From Eucommia ulmoides (lineage: Eukaryota > Streptophyta > Magnoliopsida > Garryales > Eucommiaceae), in NCBI GenBank assembly GCA_016647705.1, contig CM028328.1, positions 36,308,501 to 36,372,500 on the forward strand: 64,000 bases of DNA, in the 5' to 3' direction. Below, one piece after another: positions 33,686 to 45,000 of the stretch. A program made the translations under genes and the position numbers. The notes under the pieces were generated by a model. The model saw only the letters and a program-made list of their open reading frames with translations. It was not told where the DNA came from and made no database searches. Numbering within the stretch: the first letter of the stretch is position 1; every line of letters begins with the position of its first letter.

Positions 33686-34195
33686 TGATAGGTGTAATTT
33701 ACCTATCTATTTCTAAACCAAACTTGTTAGTTTTCGAGTATGTTTATTACGTTTTTATGTATTTTGTATAAATCAGGAGTGTGGGGTAAAAAGGTATAAA
33801 AATAGATATTTCATATTCAATCGTCTTACACTCGAGAGAGGTGACGAGTGAGTTTATGATACAAAGATTATAGGATAAGTTGAACACCGTTATTGTAAAC
33901 TAAACGAGAGCAAACACGTTTCTGTAAACGAAGTTAATCCCTAGATAATATTTTTCCCTAAACATCTCAATATAGTATTATAGTTTAATTAGATTTAATT
34001 AACTTAGTATTAGTATTAATTAATTGTAAACTTCATTTTTTATTGCCTAGATAAAGTTAGGTTATGACAATCGCAGTACTCGATAATAATCTCAACCAAT
34101 CCTTGTGGATACGACAACCCCTACTCCTTCTCATCTATATTAGAACTTGACCCGTACACTTGCATTAAAAGTGGCGATGTATCTACGCGCCACCA
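33686..34195 (+). repeat. 5' LTR of element D, internally deleted
   Basis: Starts TGATAGGTGTAATTTACC and ends GCGCCACCA. The sequence jumps near 33805 from the post-start region to the GATATTTCATATTCAATCG region, skipping the palindrome cluster and promoter part kept in the 3' LTR. Such an LTR would lack its own promoter. Confidence 0.85.
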
Positions 34196-34201
34196 AGTTT
34201 T

Positions 34202-34220
34202 TGGCGCCGTTGCTGGGGAT
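34202..34220 (+). promoter_or_regulatory. Primer-binding site (tRNA-Asp) of element D
   Basis: TGGCGCCGTTGCTGGGGAT: one mismatch (T for C) to the tRNA-Asp 3'-end complement, six bases after the LTR end. Confidence 0.85.
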
Positions 34221-34344
34221 TGTGTTTTAGATTATTGTTGATATTGTAAGTAAATAACTTGATTTTAATTTAGACATTCTTTAGTGTTTATAATCTTTTT
34301 TCTTTGTAGTTTTTGTTTTTATTTTCCCTGTAGGGTACTTTGAG

Positions 34345-35424
34345 ATGTTAGATCAACAGGTACTTATGCAATTCTTTCAACAAGATTCTAAGCCATTTTA
34401 TTGCGCTTGGGATCGTTACAACGAGCTACTATTTCGGTTTCCAAATCATGGGTTCCCGAGGGAATGTCAACTCCTGAATTTTCTCGATGGGTTATCAGCC
34501 ACAACCAGAATATGGATAGAAGGAGGAAACGGTACCTCATCTTTCTACGACCTAACTGCGGATGAAGCCATTTGGTCGTTAGAGGAATTGGCGGCATTTG
34601 ATTATCAAAGTTGGAATTATTCACCGAGTCACCAAAGCTTGGGGGATTATTCCAATACTACAGCGCCATGGATTGACACTTTGATTCAAGATGTGGAGTT
34701 TTCCCCCACCTTAGAAGAAATGCTCGCGATAGTTATGAGGAAGACTCAGATATTCTTGAGGGAAATGCACGATCGACTCAACGAGCACGATGATCGTCTT
34801 GATTGTATTGAGACGGTCTGCATCAACATCGATGCAACTGTAACGTCTTTGTAGACGTAAATCGGTCAACTTATCTACTTTGTTGAGGCCGAGTCCGAAG
34901 CGATGGCACTGAGAGGCGAACAAATCACATCCAAATGTAAAAGCCCCCATGAGGAACCGAATGCAAACGGAAGGCACTTAGGTAAGATCAAAGACAATCA
35001 AGCTAATTGGGAGAGAACCAAAGTGTGAAATGGAAATGAAGATTCACATATTAATCGTTGTGAGTTTTTGTCGTTTGAATTCCAATTGTTGACGCCACGC
35101 TCAATCCAAGACGATCGCATCTACGAGGATCCAATGTGGTTCACGTATCCTACCCTGTTTCCAGCTCAGTATATTTATGCTCCCCAAGCACATGAGGTAG
35201 ATCATAATCGAGTTGAAAGCCCAAGCCAAATAGAGACATATCTTGCCAGTCTTGAGGGCGTATTAAATCAAGACCCGTACGTGGTGTTTTTTGACACGTA
35301 CTACGGGCAAAAGCCACTCTTTAACAAGTTATTCTCCGTGTCGGGCCGAAGACAAATAAACCACGCTCTTCTTGGGAGGCAACCCAAGGTCAAAAATAAA
35401 TTAAATCCGTCACAGTCGACTTGA
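34345..35424 (+). pseudogene. gag-like gene of element D (most complete copy; three in-frame stops)
   Basis: A single frame of 360 codons from ATG 34345 to the final stop at 35424, broken by stops at 34852 (TAG), 34858 (TAA) and about 35026 (TGA). Layout: N-terminal FYCAWDRYNELLFRFPNHGF and ECQLLNFLDGLSATTRIW, then LTADEAIWSLEEL (Athila gag-like; relatives read Y-GL..TR...D and TPEEAYELLE), a hydrophilic stretch, a helical segment ending SL*T*IGQLIYFVEAESEAM (ETQIGQL in Athila), and a C-terminal block with IYEDPMW, DTYYGQKPLF and LLGRQPK. There is no zinc knuckle, protease or RT. The C-terminal block and the GGGAGGCAACCCAAGG that encodes its end resemble sequence found after pol in Athila elements. 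The frame therefore looks like gag joined to the pol end by internal deletion (inference). Confidence 0.75.
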
Positions 35425-36911
35425 TTCGGAGGCGAGAGAATCTTGTCTCGCAGGTATGTGCTCTAAACCCCCGTCTTCATTATCACTCTATATGCTGTCA
35501 TTGGGATCGCTGATGGGTCATTTTGGACATTACCTGTTTTAAGTTCGTAAGTGATGTGTAGTATGTTTAGTATATGTTTTAGTTGTAGTTTATGTTGTTT
35601 TGTTTTTATTGTGTGCATGTTTGTTTAGGTTAGTTATTATTTTATGTTGAGTTTTGACTTCATCTGGGCCATTACCCGATGATGAGTCTGTTCCTTGGTT
35701 GTTTATTGAGGTCGAGCTTAAAGCTCATTCACGTGTGTTCTGTGTACTTGATGTATCGTTTTAGTAAAAGTTATTGTAGATCCTAAATGTACGAGCACGT
35801 AAACTCAATGTATAACTGTCTATTTGATTTGAAAATGATTATCTGTCACCAAAATTCATGACAATAGGGATTTTAGAACCTGATTAGGAGGAAATTAAAG
35901 GCAAAATCCTAGGCAAGGTAGTTCGGGAGATATGATTTAGGCATTCATTTTTATCGTTTGAGCATTTGAAGCCTACCTTGTAAAATGTTTATCCCTCGTT
36001 ACCCTATCAAAGCTAAATATCCGTTTCAATTCTGAACAAGTAACAAATACCCTAACCGATAAAACTTTTTTCTAAACCTATATCGCTAAGCCGAAGGCAC
36101 AATTTGAGTGAATCAAGTTAGCAGTTACAAATGCTACTTGAAGTAAGTGGTTGGGTTTAGGGCGAACTTTTAATTGGTTCAGTATTCGAGTACTCACTTG
36201 TCATTTTCCTTTCATTTTAACCAAACCCTTGAAATTCTAATAATCAAATATGTTTGGGGGTGTGGTAAAAACATATGTACATATAGTACAATTTCCGTTT
36301 GTTTTGACAAGTGAGTATGTCGGTCTTAAAAATGATTGTTCAGGGTTGTTTCAATTTTATCTATGGGGTTTCGAGTGTGAGAGCACTAAGCATGTGCCTC
36401 AGGTATCGTCAAGTTAACAACGTTAACCTGTTTTCTATTTTCGATATACCCTTGGCCGTTTTCCAAAAACTGAACCAAGTCCTAATGATCTTATTGAATT
36501 ATTTAGCCTACATTAGTGGAGAATAGAATCCGGGTCAGGCTTATAGATTCCCTATACCTAATTGGTTTTAATCATGAGCTTATTTGAGGGATAATCCCAT
36601 CTGATCGACGGATAGTTGTATAATTGAGTTTTATCACACACACTTTGACAATGATCTAGAATGGCACTTACTATCATCGAATGTTGAAATTCTAAAATGC
36701 CATATGGTGTGATTTTTTCTTGAACGCGATAGGATTGGGGGTCGATGAGGGAAAAATCTTTTAACCGATAAATGATATTCAAAACTTGCACATTATTGTT
36801 TTTAGTATTTTTCATTTTTTAGTTTTTAATTTCATAATTAGTTATTATATTTTCTTATATTGTGTGGGTGTTTTGCTCAAGGACTAGCAAAATTCCAAGT
36901 TTTAGGGTATT
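35425..36911 (+). other. Non-coding tail of element D
   Basis: Collinear with the tails of A and C: CTGGGCCATTACCCGATGAT near 35667, GTTTGGGGGTGTGG near 36251, the inverted repeat 36190-36203 / 36305-36318, and AAGTTTTAGGGTATT just before the 3' LTR (PPT position). No coding potential. Confidence 0.75.
36190..36318 (+). ncRNA. Conserved stem-loop candidate (element D)
   Basis: GTACTCACTTGTCA (36190-36203) pairs with TGACAAGTGAGTAT (36305-36318) at 13 of 14 positions. The loop of 101 nt contains GTTTGGGGGTGTGG. Confidence 0.55.
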
Positions 36912-38366
36912 TGATAGGTGTAATTTACCTATCTATTTTTAAATCGAACTTGTTAGTTTTTTAGCATGTTTATTATTTTTTTCATATGTTTTTATGTATT
37001 TTTGTATAAATTAGGTGTGTGGGGGTGAAAAGGCATGAAAAAGGGATCATAAACAATCAAATCGGATCAAGAACGGTGGAAGAACAGTGGGAAAACAAGC
37101 ATACGAGCAAAATTCAAAACTGCAGCCCATCGCCGCGACAACCAGACCACCGCCGCGGAGGTTAATATGCAGAGAAGGCCTAAATGTTGCTGAATATCCA
37201 CCGCCATAGTGGTGATATCCACCGCCGCAGCAGTGAAAGAACAAAAAGGTCTTTGCTTCCACTTTCATATCCACCGCCGAGGCCGTGACCCAGCCGACAT
37301 ACTCACAGCCGCGGCGATGAAACCCACCGCCACCGCGGTGGTCACTCTGCACAACTGTTAGATATTTATTTAGGTATTTTGAGCCCCTATATCTTATCTT
37401 CTCCTCTATTTTCGACAAGAGAGAGCCCATTAGAAAGATCTTAAGGTTCATAATATTTTGAGAGTGTTTTAGGGAGTGCTCAACCAAATTCAAAGGAGAA
37501 GAACATGTTGCGAAAAAGGATAAGCGATCATTGAACAGTTTTAGCGGCAAATCTTCAGACTTCGGCTAAGTTCTTTTGTTTCTCTCTTTATTTTCTTAAC
37601 TTCGGTAGGTTGTTGAGCATATTTAGCTCTATTCTTGCTGTATAAATGGTTTTTTCCATGAGATAAATGGATTTTGTCTAGGGATTAATAATATTTATGA
37701 AATCGTTGTTTGTTTGAGTTGGGTTTCGTTAATGGTTGTGCTTCGCTATTTTGATTGTGTTTATCGATATTCTTTGATTATATACTTGTTTAGATATATA
37801 GAGAATACGGGGTTTGATACTCGGGAAAGGTAACCTCGAATTCGGACTAGGGTAAACACAACGCGACGATCTAATAACCCGGGAGGGAGTTAAAAAGTGT
37901 GCAATCAGTAACGTTGGGGCAAGACTCGTGTGACCTAGTGTCGTTAAGACATGAGGAGGACTTTTTCATTGACGCGAAGTCGCATATTCACTCATCTTAC
38001 ACTCAGAAGAGGTGGCGAGTGAGTTTACGATACAAAGATTATCAGATAGGTTGAACACCGTTATTATAAACTAAACAAGAGCAAACACGTTTTTGTAAAC
38101 GAAGTTAATCCTTAGATAATATTTTCCCCTAAACATGTCAATATAGTATTATAGTTTAATTAGATTTAATTAAATTAGTGTTAGTATTAATTAATTATAA
38201 ACTTCATTTTTTATCACCTAGATAAAGTTAGGTTATGATAATCGCAGTACTCGATAATAATCTCAACCAATCCATGTAGATACGACAACCCCTACTCCTT
38301 TTCATCTATACTAAAACTTGACCCATACACTTGCGGTGAAAATGGTGATGTATCTACGCACCACCA
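36912..38366 (+). repeat. 3' LTR of element D
   Basis: 1,455 bp, TGATAGGTGTAATTTACC to GCACCACCA. It contains the GCGG-core palindrome cluster at 37127-37343. Confidence 0.85.
37127..37343. repeat. GCGG-core palindrome cluster, 3' LTR of D
   Basis: Seven or eight copies related to CCACCGCCGCGG(A/C)GG, including the perfect palindrome CCACCGCGGTGG at 37330-37341. It ends at the same CACTCTGCAC block as the CCTAGG-core cluster of element A. Very GC-rich against its AT-rich surroundings. Confidence 0.9.
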
Positions 38367-39090
38367 GTTGTCCTCTTCACTATTACTACCTGAGTCAATT
38401 GACAGATTGTCATCCTCCACGCTACCAGGAGACGATTGACCAAGCATCATCCTAATCGCTACTAGGAGATGATTGACCAAGTGTCATCCTCCTTACTACT
38501 ACTACCCAGAGCTGATTAACAGAGTGTCATCCTCCACACTACTCGGATACAATTAACCGAGCGTCATCCTCCTCACGCTACTAGGAGACGATTGACAAAG
38601 TGTCATCCTTCTCGCAACCAGGTGACGATTGATCGAGTATCATCCTCTTCACAACCTAGAGACAATTGACAGAGTGCCATCTTCCTGACTACTAGGAGAC
38701 GATTGACCGAGTATCATCCTTCTCACAACTAGGAGACGATTAGCAGAATGTCATCCTCCTCACAACCAGGAGACGATTAATTGAGTATCATCCTCCTCCC
38801 AACCCAGAGATAATTAACAGAGTGTAATCCTCTTCAATATTAGGAGACGATTGATCGAGTGTCATCCTCCTCATAACCAGAAGATGATTGACCAAGTGTT
38901 ATCCTCTTCGCAACCAAGAGATGATTGCCGAGTGTTATCCTCCTCGCTACCAGGAGACGATTGACCAAATGTCATCCTCCTCGCAGCCAGGAGACGATTA
39001 ACTAAGTGTTATCCTCCTTACAACTCGAAGATGATTGACCAAGTGTCATCCTCCCAACTCCTATAGGATTGATCGCGTATCATCCTTTAG
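38367..39090. repeat. 36-bp minisatellite, main block
   Basis: About 20 units of the (A)CCAGGAGACGATTGACC + GAGTGTCATCCTCCTC type, with single-base variation. The tail to 39345 has degenerate relatives (AAGAGTCGGTTGACC, GTGTCATCTTC). Confidence 0.9.
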
Positions 39091-39345
39091 GAGCAATATA
39101 TTAAATATTGAATAAGACAATTAACAAGATAGTATTAAATGAGACAGGCAACGAGACAGTATTTGAGATATGTAAGAAAACCCCTTTGTGTTACGATCAC
39201 AACTAAGAGTCGGTTGACCTCGTGTCATCTTCTCTACAACCAAGAGTCGATTGACTAAGGGTCATCTTTGCAACTAGAAGTCAGTTAACCGAGTTTCATC
39301 TTTTCTGTCTCCCATAGGATTAACTGCGCATCATCCTTTAGGAGT

Positions 39346-39614
39346 AGTGTTTACATTATTAAACAAGACCGCCAGTGAGACAATATTAAACGACATAGCT
39401 AACGATACAATACTAAGTAAGACAGCCAACGAAACAGTATTAGGTCTAGGTACTATGAACACCATCCTAAGGAACATTACTATAATAGCAACCATTACTA
39501 TACTAGCAACTAATACTGATACTGACAACCAATAACAATACTATATTAGCAACCATTACTAAGACAATAGCCAACACTATAATAGCAACCAAATACGATA
39601 GCATCTAGTACAAC
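39346..39614. other. AC/AT-rich degenerate repeats
   Basis: Short repeats around AACGA(T/A)ACAATACTAA, AGACAGCCAACGA and ATAGCAACCATTACTA. No gene. The tract resumes after solo LTR E (40979 on, ACAACCATGGCAACCAGAAT). Confidence 0.5.
39610..39614. repeat. Left TSD of solo LTR E (ACAAC)
   Basis: ACAAC; copy at 40979-40983. Confidence 0.9.
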
Positions 39615-40978
39615 TGATAGGTGTAATTTACCTATCTATTTTCAAACTGAACTTGTTAATTTTTTAGTATGTTTATTACGTTGTGTTACGTCTTTATGTG
39701 TTTTTGTCAAAATCAGGTGTATGGGGTGAAAAAGAGATGAAAACAAATCATAAACGATTAAATCGAATCAAGAACGGTGGAAGAATGGTAGATAAAGAGC
39801 AAAGAGGCTAAAATTCATAACCTGCAGCCCACCGCCGCGATGGTCAAGATGTAGAGAAGGCTCTAAAGTTGCTAAAAACCCACCGCCGCAGCGGTGAGAT
39901 CCACTGACGTGATGGTGAAAAAATAGAAAGATCTATGCGCAAACCGCTGCATCCACCGCTGCAGCAGTCACTCTGCACACAGTTTAGATATTTATTTAGA
40001 TATTTTTTAGACTTATATCTTCTCCTCTCCTCTCCTTCCAGCCAAAAAGAGATCCCTTAGGGTTTATAATATTTTGAGAGTGTTTTAGGGAGTGCTCAAC
40101 CAAATCCGAATTAGAAGAACATATTGCAAAGAAAGAGAAGCGATTGTTGAACGGTTTTAGCGGCAAATCTTCGGACTACGGCTAAGTTTCTTTCGTTTCT
40201 CTCTTTAATTTCTTAACTTCAGTAGGTTGTTGAGTATGTTTAGCTCCTTTTTCATTGTATAAATGGTTATGGCCATGAGCTAAATAGATTTTGTCTAGGG
40301 ATTAATAATATTTATGAAGTTGTTGTTTGTTTGAGTTGTGTTTCGTTAACTGTTGTTCTTCATTATTCGATTATGTTTATCGATTTGTCATGTTTATATG
40401 CTTGTTTAGATATAGTGAGAAATCAAGGTTTGACACTCAGGAGAGGTAATCCCGAATTTGGACTAGGGTAAACACAACGCAACGATCTAATAACCCGAGA
40501 GAGAGTTAGAAAGTGTGCAATCAATGACGTTGGGGCAAGACTCATGTGACCTAGTGTTGTTAAGACGTTGAGGGAGACTTCTTCGTTGACGCGAAGTCGC
40601 ATATTCACTCATATTACACTCAAGAGAAGTGGTGAGTGAGTTTACGAAACAGAGATTGTCGAATAGGTTGAACACCATTATTGTAAACCAAATGAAACCA
40701 AATACGTTTTTGTAAACGAAGTTAATCCCTAGACAATCGTTTCCCCTAAACATCTCAATATAATATTAGTATAATTAGTTTAATTAACATAGTATTAGTA
40801 TTAATTAATTATAAATCATTTTTTACCGCCTAGATAAAGTTAGGTTATGACAATTACGGTACTCGATAATAATCTCAACTAATCCATGTGGATACGACAA
40901 CCCCTACTCCTTACCATCTATACTAAAATTTGACCCGTACACTTGCGGTGAAAGTGGCGACGTAATATCGCCCCACCA
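39615..40978 (+). mobile_element. Solo LTR E (Athila-like non-autonomous family)
   Basis: 1,364 bp, from TGATAGGTGTAATTTACC to CGCCCCACCA, with perfect TSD ACAAC and no PBS after the end. The GCGG-core palindrome cluster lies at 39829-39970. Closest to the D LTR by shared blocks, for example AGAACGGTGGAAGAA and CTCTGCACACAGTTTAGATA. Confidence 0.9.
39829..39970. repeat. GCGG-core palindrome cluster, solo LTR E
   Basis: CCACCGCCGCGATGG, CCACCGCCGCAGCGGTG, CCACTGACGTGATGG and CCACCGCTGCAGCAG, followed by TCACTCTGCAC. Decayed CG sites (CGC to TGC or CAC) are consistent with methylation-driven mutation. Confidence 0.85.
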
Positions 40979-40983
40979 ACAAC
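40979..40983. repeat. Right TSD of solo LTR E (ACAAC)
   Basis: Exact match to 39610-39614. Confidence 0.9.
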
Positions 40984-41377
40984 CATGGCAACCAGAATGT
41001 AATAGCAATAAAAAATACAATACAATTGCAACATAGTCATCAGGAGGACTCGTACAAAGTGTCGTCCTCACCATGCCCTATAAGATCATGTACATCGCCA
41101 TCTTCCAAGAGTACAGATAGATAGGAATCAGATGCGTTTCTCCTTCCAGTGTAGTCTTCCAAGGTTGATTATTCGTCAACCTCTGAAGTATACAATGATA
41201 AAATTGACTAATCGCCATCCTTATCGAATCCTCAAGGATTAGGTATATTTACATCCTTTAGGATAGCTTTAAATACATGTATTTTCATGCCTACAGAACA
41301 AAATATTAGTATGTTCTTCTTTGTCATTTAGGATAGTTTTAAATAAATGTCCTTTAAGATAGTTTTAAATACATATC
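40984..41377. other. Unassigned; a few degenerate minisatellite-like motifs
   Basis: Contains CATCAGGAGGACTCG...GTGTCGTCCTCAC, reminiscent of the 36-bp unit, and repeats of CCTTTAGGATAGTTTTAAAT at 41255-41370. No gene. Confidence 0.45.
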
Positions 41378-41479
41378 GTTTCATCGCATTTTGTCCCGGC
41401 CAATTAGTGTTGAATCAAGTACAACTTTAGATAAATTTTAAATTTGAGTTTAAAGGGAATGAATTTCTACCTAAGATCA

Positions 41480-41480
<1 letters not shown>

Positions 41481-41510
<30 letters not shown>
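41481..41510. repeat. A30 homopolymer
   Basis: Thirty consecutive A residues near the 5' end of LTR a2. Confidence 0.95.
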
Positions 41511-41512
<2 letters not shown>

Positions 41513-43580
41513 ACAAAAATGAAAAAATGTTGAATTTGACAAAATACAGGTAAGTAAAAGTTTCGGGTCAAACTCGAAATTCCCATGATTTAAGGAGGTC
41601 TAAAATGACTTTACTAAAGTTTGATTTTTGTCAAATCATATTTAGTATAGATAAATCTTAGTCACTACCCTTAAATTATAGGATTTTTCAAACAATTAAC
41701 TTAGTTACCCACCCCGACCTTGAAACATTTACAACCCCTGAATCTTGTCAATTTAACACCAAAAACAATTGCTTCTTTCATGGATAATACATCACATACT
41801 ACCAAGAAATAATCCAAAACACCCGACTAAATGATTGGAAAGGTCGGACTTGACTTCGATTTTCACCAAATCCAAGTAGTCATGATAAACCACCCTAGGC
41901 CCAAGCAATCAAGGGCCTAGCCATCATTTTAAGGCCTATAAATGAAGCCTTATAATGACCAAGGAACATGTTGTGACTTTGCCTACCAAATAGGGAAAGA
42001 AGGGAACCAAGACACTTAGGGTACAACCAACCGTTATCGAAACTAAACCGTTTCGGTTCGTCACCTCAGCAAAGCATTCAATGAGCATTGAATGCCCATC
42101 CCATCAACCATTAAATTATTAGGATGACATGTCAAGACCACATTCAAGGTATCTATATATTTTAAGCAAAATATCTTAGAACCAACCGAAAACCTTGAAT
42201 CGTAACAACCTGTTACCGAAACCAAACCGAATGTTTGGCCTCAAAGAAAAGCATTAAATGCACATCCCATAAAGAATTAAATTCTTATGGATGACATGGG
42301 AGGGGTGGATACATTGAACATATATATTTTCACCAAAATATCTAAGGGTAACTAGGAGACTTGGAAATCAACCGATGATTATAATCCAAGTTAACCCAAT
42401 TCTATCCAAACCCAACCGTAGGAGTTATCACCAAGCAATGACTCATCACCTAGCATTAAATTTAAAGTGACACCTCAAGACTAGGTTCAAAGAACCGTGG
42501 ATGCATTTATGACGACCAAACCAAAATATTGGATCTAACTGGTACTTACCCCTAAACCGAACCAAATCCATCACATCAAGTCATAAATGCACCAATGTGC
42601 AAGGATTTTGATTGGATAAGAGCAAATGATTGGTAATGATTTCCAATCATTACCAAATCTTTGAGAATCCTACTTCTCATGCTAAATTCGTGCCAAGCCA
42701 AGCAAAATCAAGGCAATACAAGAAGTCCCCTAGGCTAAACACCCCCCAGGGAACAATTTGGATTGGATTGTGCATTGGCTAATGCGCAGGCCCCAAAGTC
42801 TATAAATGCAAGGCCATTTCTCTCATTTTTACAAGTCTTGAAGGCCTAGCTTCTCTCTCCAAACTCGAGAAACTCTCTCGGGTCCTAGGCCTCACAAGCA
42901 TATTTCTTAAATAACACCCCGTTGTTCTACCGAAATCCAATCTTGGAAGGTTTTCTTGAAGTTCTTAGAACAAGAATTCTAAGGATCGCCGATCACCAAT
43001 CATCACCAAGCCAAGAAGAGCAAGGAGGGAAAAACGTTTAGCTACTTAAGGACGACCACATCCCCTAAGTAGGGTGTTCTTGGGTTCTTGGCTAAAAACT
43101 CGAGAAATTGATGACCACCTATCAACCATTGACCAAGAAGATCAAGGAGGAAAATGAGGTAAATAGTTATGGAAGACTACATCACCTAAGTAGGTATATT
43201 CCTATAAAATACCCTATGATCTTTAATTAATCTTGTATATGTTGCTTGTATATAGTAGGATCATGTAGATAACACACTTTACTTTCTCATGTATATAACA
43301 CATAAAACCCATAAAACAACTTAACAAGCTTTTGATTTTTTCGAGAACATCAAACAAACACCTAATTTTAACTATAACAACCAAACTAGGGTCAAATCAT
43401 ACAAAACCACTTCAAGAACTTTCAAAAACATTCAAGAACATTCAAAAAACATCATATTATCCAAGAACATATAAGAACATGTGAAGATTCAAACAAAACT
43501 TCTATCACACCATGAGTTGGTGCATAGGCTATACGATTCCCCCAAGAACAACGTGTTTCTTTTCTTTTTTAGCTAAACAA

Positions 43581-43596
43581 AACACACACACACATA

Positions 43597-43653
<57 letters not shown>
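43581..43653. repeat. (AC)n-(TA)n compound microsatellite
   Basis: A short AC run, CATACAC, then about 27 TA units. It occupies the position of the pure (AC)12 in a1. Confidence 0.95.
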
Positions 43654-43654
<1 letters not shown>

Positions 43655-45000
43655 TACACCGACAAACTCTTGTGGCTAAGAACTCGAGATAAAGGGAGGG
43701 TCTCTATTCCTTCGGGAATATGTGTGATTCTTCTTCAGAAACCTTTCGGTTTTCCTTAGATACGAGTAGAACTAGCATAAATATATGGTATTTCTTTTCA
43801 CTTTTAACTAACAACTCACACACTAACACTAAACTAACCAAAACAAAGGAGTTTGCTTAATGTTCTTGACAAAATCAAAGGGTTATTATGTATATATTCG
43901 GGTTGTGATACAGGTTGTTCATAACTCTAAAAACTATTAATAAACCTAATTAGGTTGTGATTCAGGTTGTTCACAACTTTAAGAATTGTTAATAATAGTT
44001 AATTAAGGTTGTGATTAAGATTGTTCACAACCAAAACAAACTGATAATCAACCAAAACAAACTAAACAAACCAAGCCTTTAACTTAAACTAACTCAGCCT
44101 TACACTAAACCAACCCAGCTTTTTCAAACATAACAATACTGAACTACATCTAACCTCATCTTTGGTAACCACCCAAAGTACATAGGTAGCCTATACGGAG
44201 TTCGGTCACACCTCTAACAATAAATCCAATTTTCAACAAGGCAAGAATGAACTACGTCTGACCTGATCTTTGGTAACCACCCAAAGTACGTAGGTAGCCT
44301 ATAAGAGTTTGGTTACACCTCTAATAATAAATACCTGATTCTCATTCAAGATACGTAGGCAACCCACGTGCGGGTTCGGTCGCATATCCAAACAATTTAG
44401 TCTTAGTTTGCATTTCATTTAGTATAGCTTGCATATTTACATTGTTGTCTATATATAAACTATTATTGGGTGTCACTGACTAGTATTAGCTATAGTATTT
44501 ACCTAATTTCAATTAAATCATGTCGAAAATACATAAAAAGAACAAAAAAATTAAAAAATGGAATTATTTTGTTTAAGTAAATTAAAGAAAACTGCTTGGA
44601 TAGTGTTTAACAATGAATATCTATTTAGACTGAGGTACCATCTTCAGATGGGTGTCTTGGAGTGTCTAACACCTTACCCAAGTATAACTGACTCCCGAAC
44701 ATAAAGAATATCTCTGGTACATAGACCTACGGAAGTCAAAACATGAGCTATTTCAAAAGGAAAAATGAATTTTCAAAATCTCGGTAACCTAGCACATCAT
44801 TTAACCCCATGCTAGGTGGAAAGTCTAATTTTAAGAAAAATCTCAACCTAAGAAGTTTTTCAAAACCGACCCCTAGAAAAACCCCTGAAAAACCATTTCA
44901 AAATGAACGAATTTGAACGACTTAGAGAGAAAGGGATGAAACTTGTTTTCATCCTCTTCCTAATTCTCTACTTCTTCTGCCATCAAAATTTGGGGTGCAT

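Larger units (their letters stand above)
33686..38366 (+). mobile_element. Element D: non-autonomous Athila-like element with deleted 5' LTR interior
   Basis: 5' LTR 33686-34195 (510 bp, about 950 bp lost internally), PBS at 34202, gag-like frame 34345-35424, non-coding tail, 3' LTR 36912-38366 (1,455 bp). The element sits in the 36-bp minisatellite. Flanking 5-mers are ATCAT (33681-33685) and GTTGT (38367-38371), which differ at three positions, all transitions, so a decayed TSD is possible but unproven. Confidence 0.85.
41378..45000 (+). mobile_element. Long Tat-like LTR (copy a2)
   Basis: Collinear, in the plus direction, with the reverse complement of LTR b2. It starts near 41378 (degenerate CATCGCATTTTGTCCCGG against b2 CACCATATTTTGTCTCG). 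It keeps the TATAAAT box near 42799, the AC/TA microsatellite at 43581-43653 and ~105-bp modules at 44135-44400. It ends GGGGTGCAT at 45000, where the next LTR begins. It has no palindrome as long as in a1 and b1. The end bases CA were lost at the junction, and no TSD can be shown. Confidence 0.65.

Noticed and set aside
37047-37550. 167-codon minus-strand frame with Gly/His/Arg-rich middle
   Set aside because: It is the antisense reading of the GCGG palindrome cluster and adjoining LTR of element D. The GC-rich palindromes remove stop codons, making a long frame by composition.
38292-38480. Minus-strand 62-codon frame across the D 3' LTR end, similar to one at 29910-30137
   Set aside because: The similarity comes from the shared 36-bp minisatellite, not from a conserved protein.
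29495-39090. CRISPR-like array of 36-bp repeats
   Set aside because: The units are contiguous and degenerate, with no unique spacers, in a plant nuclear context. It is a minisatellite.
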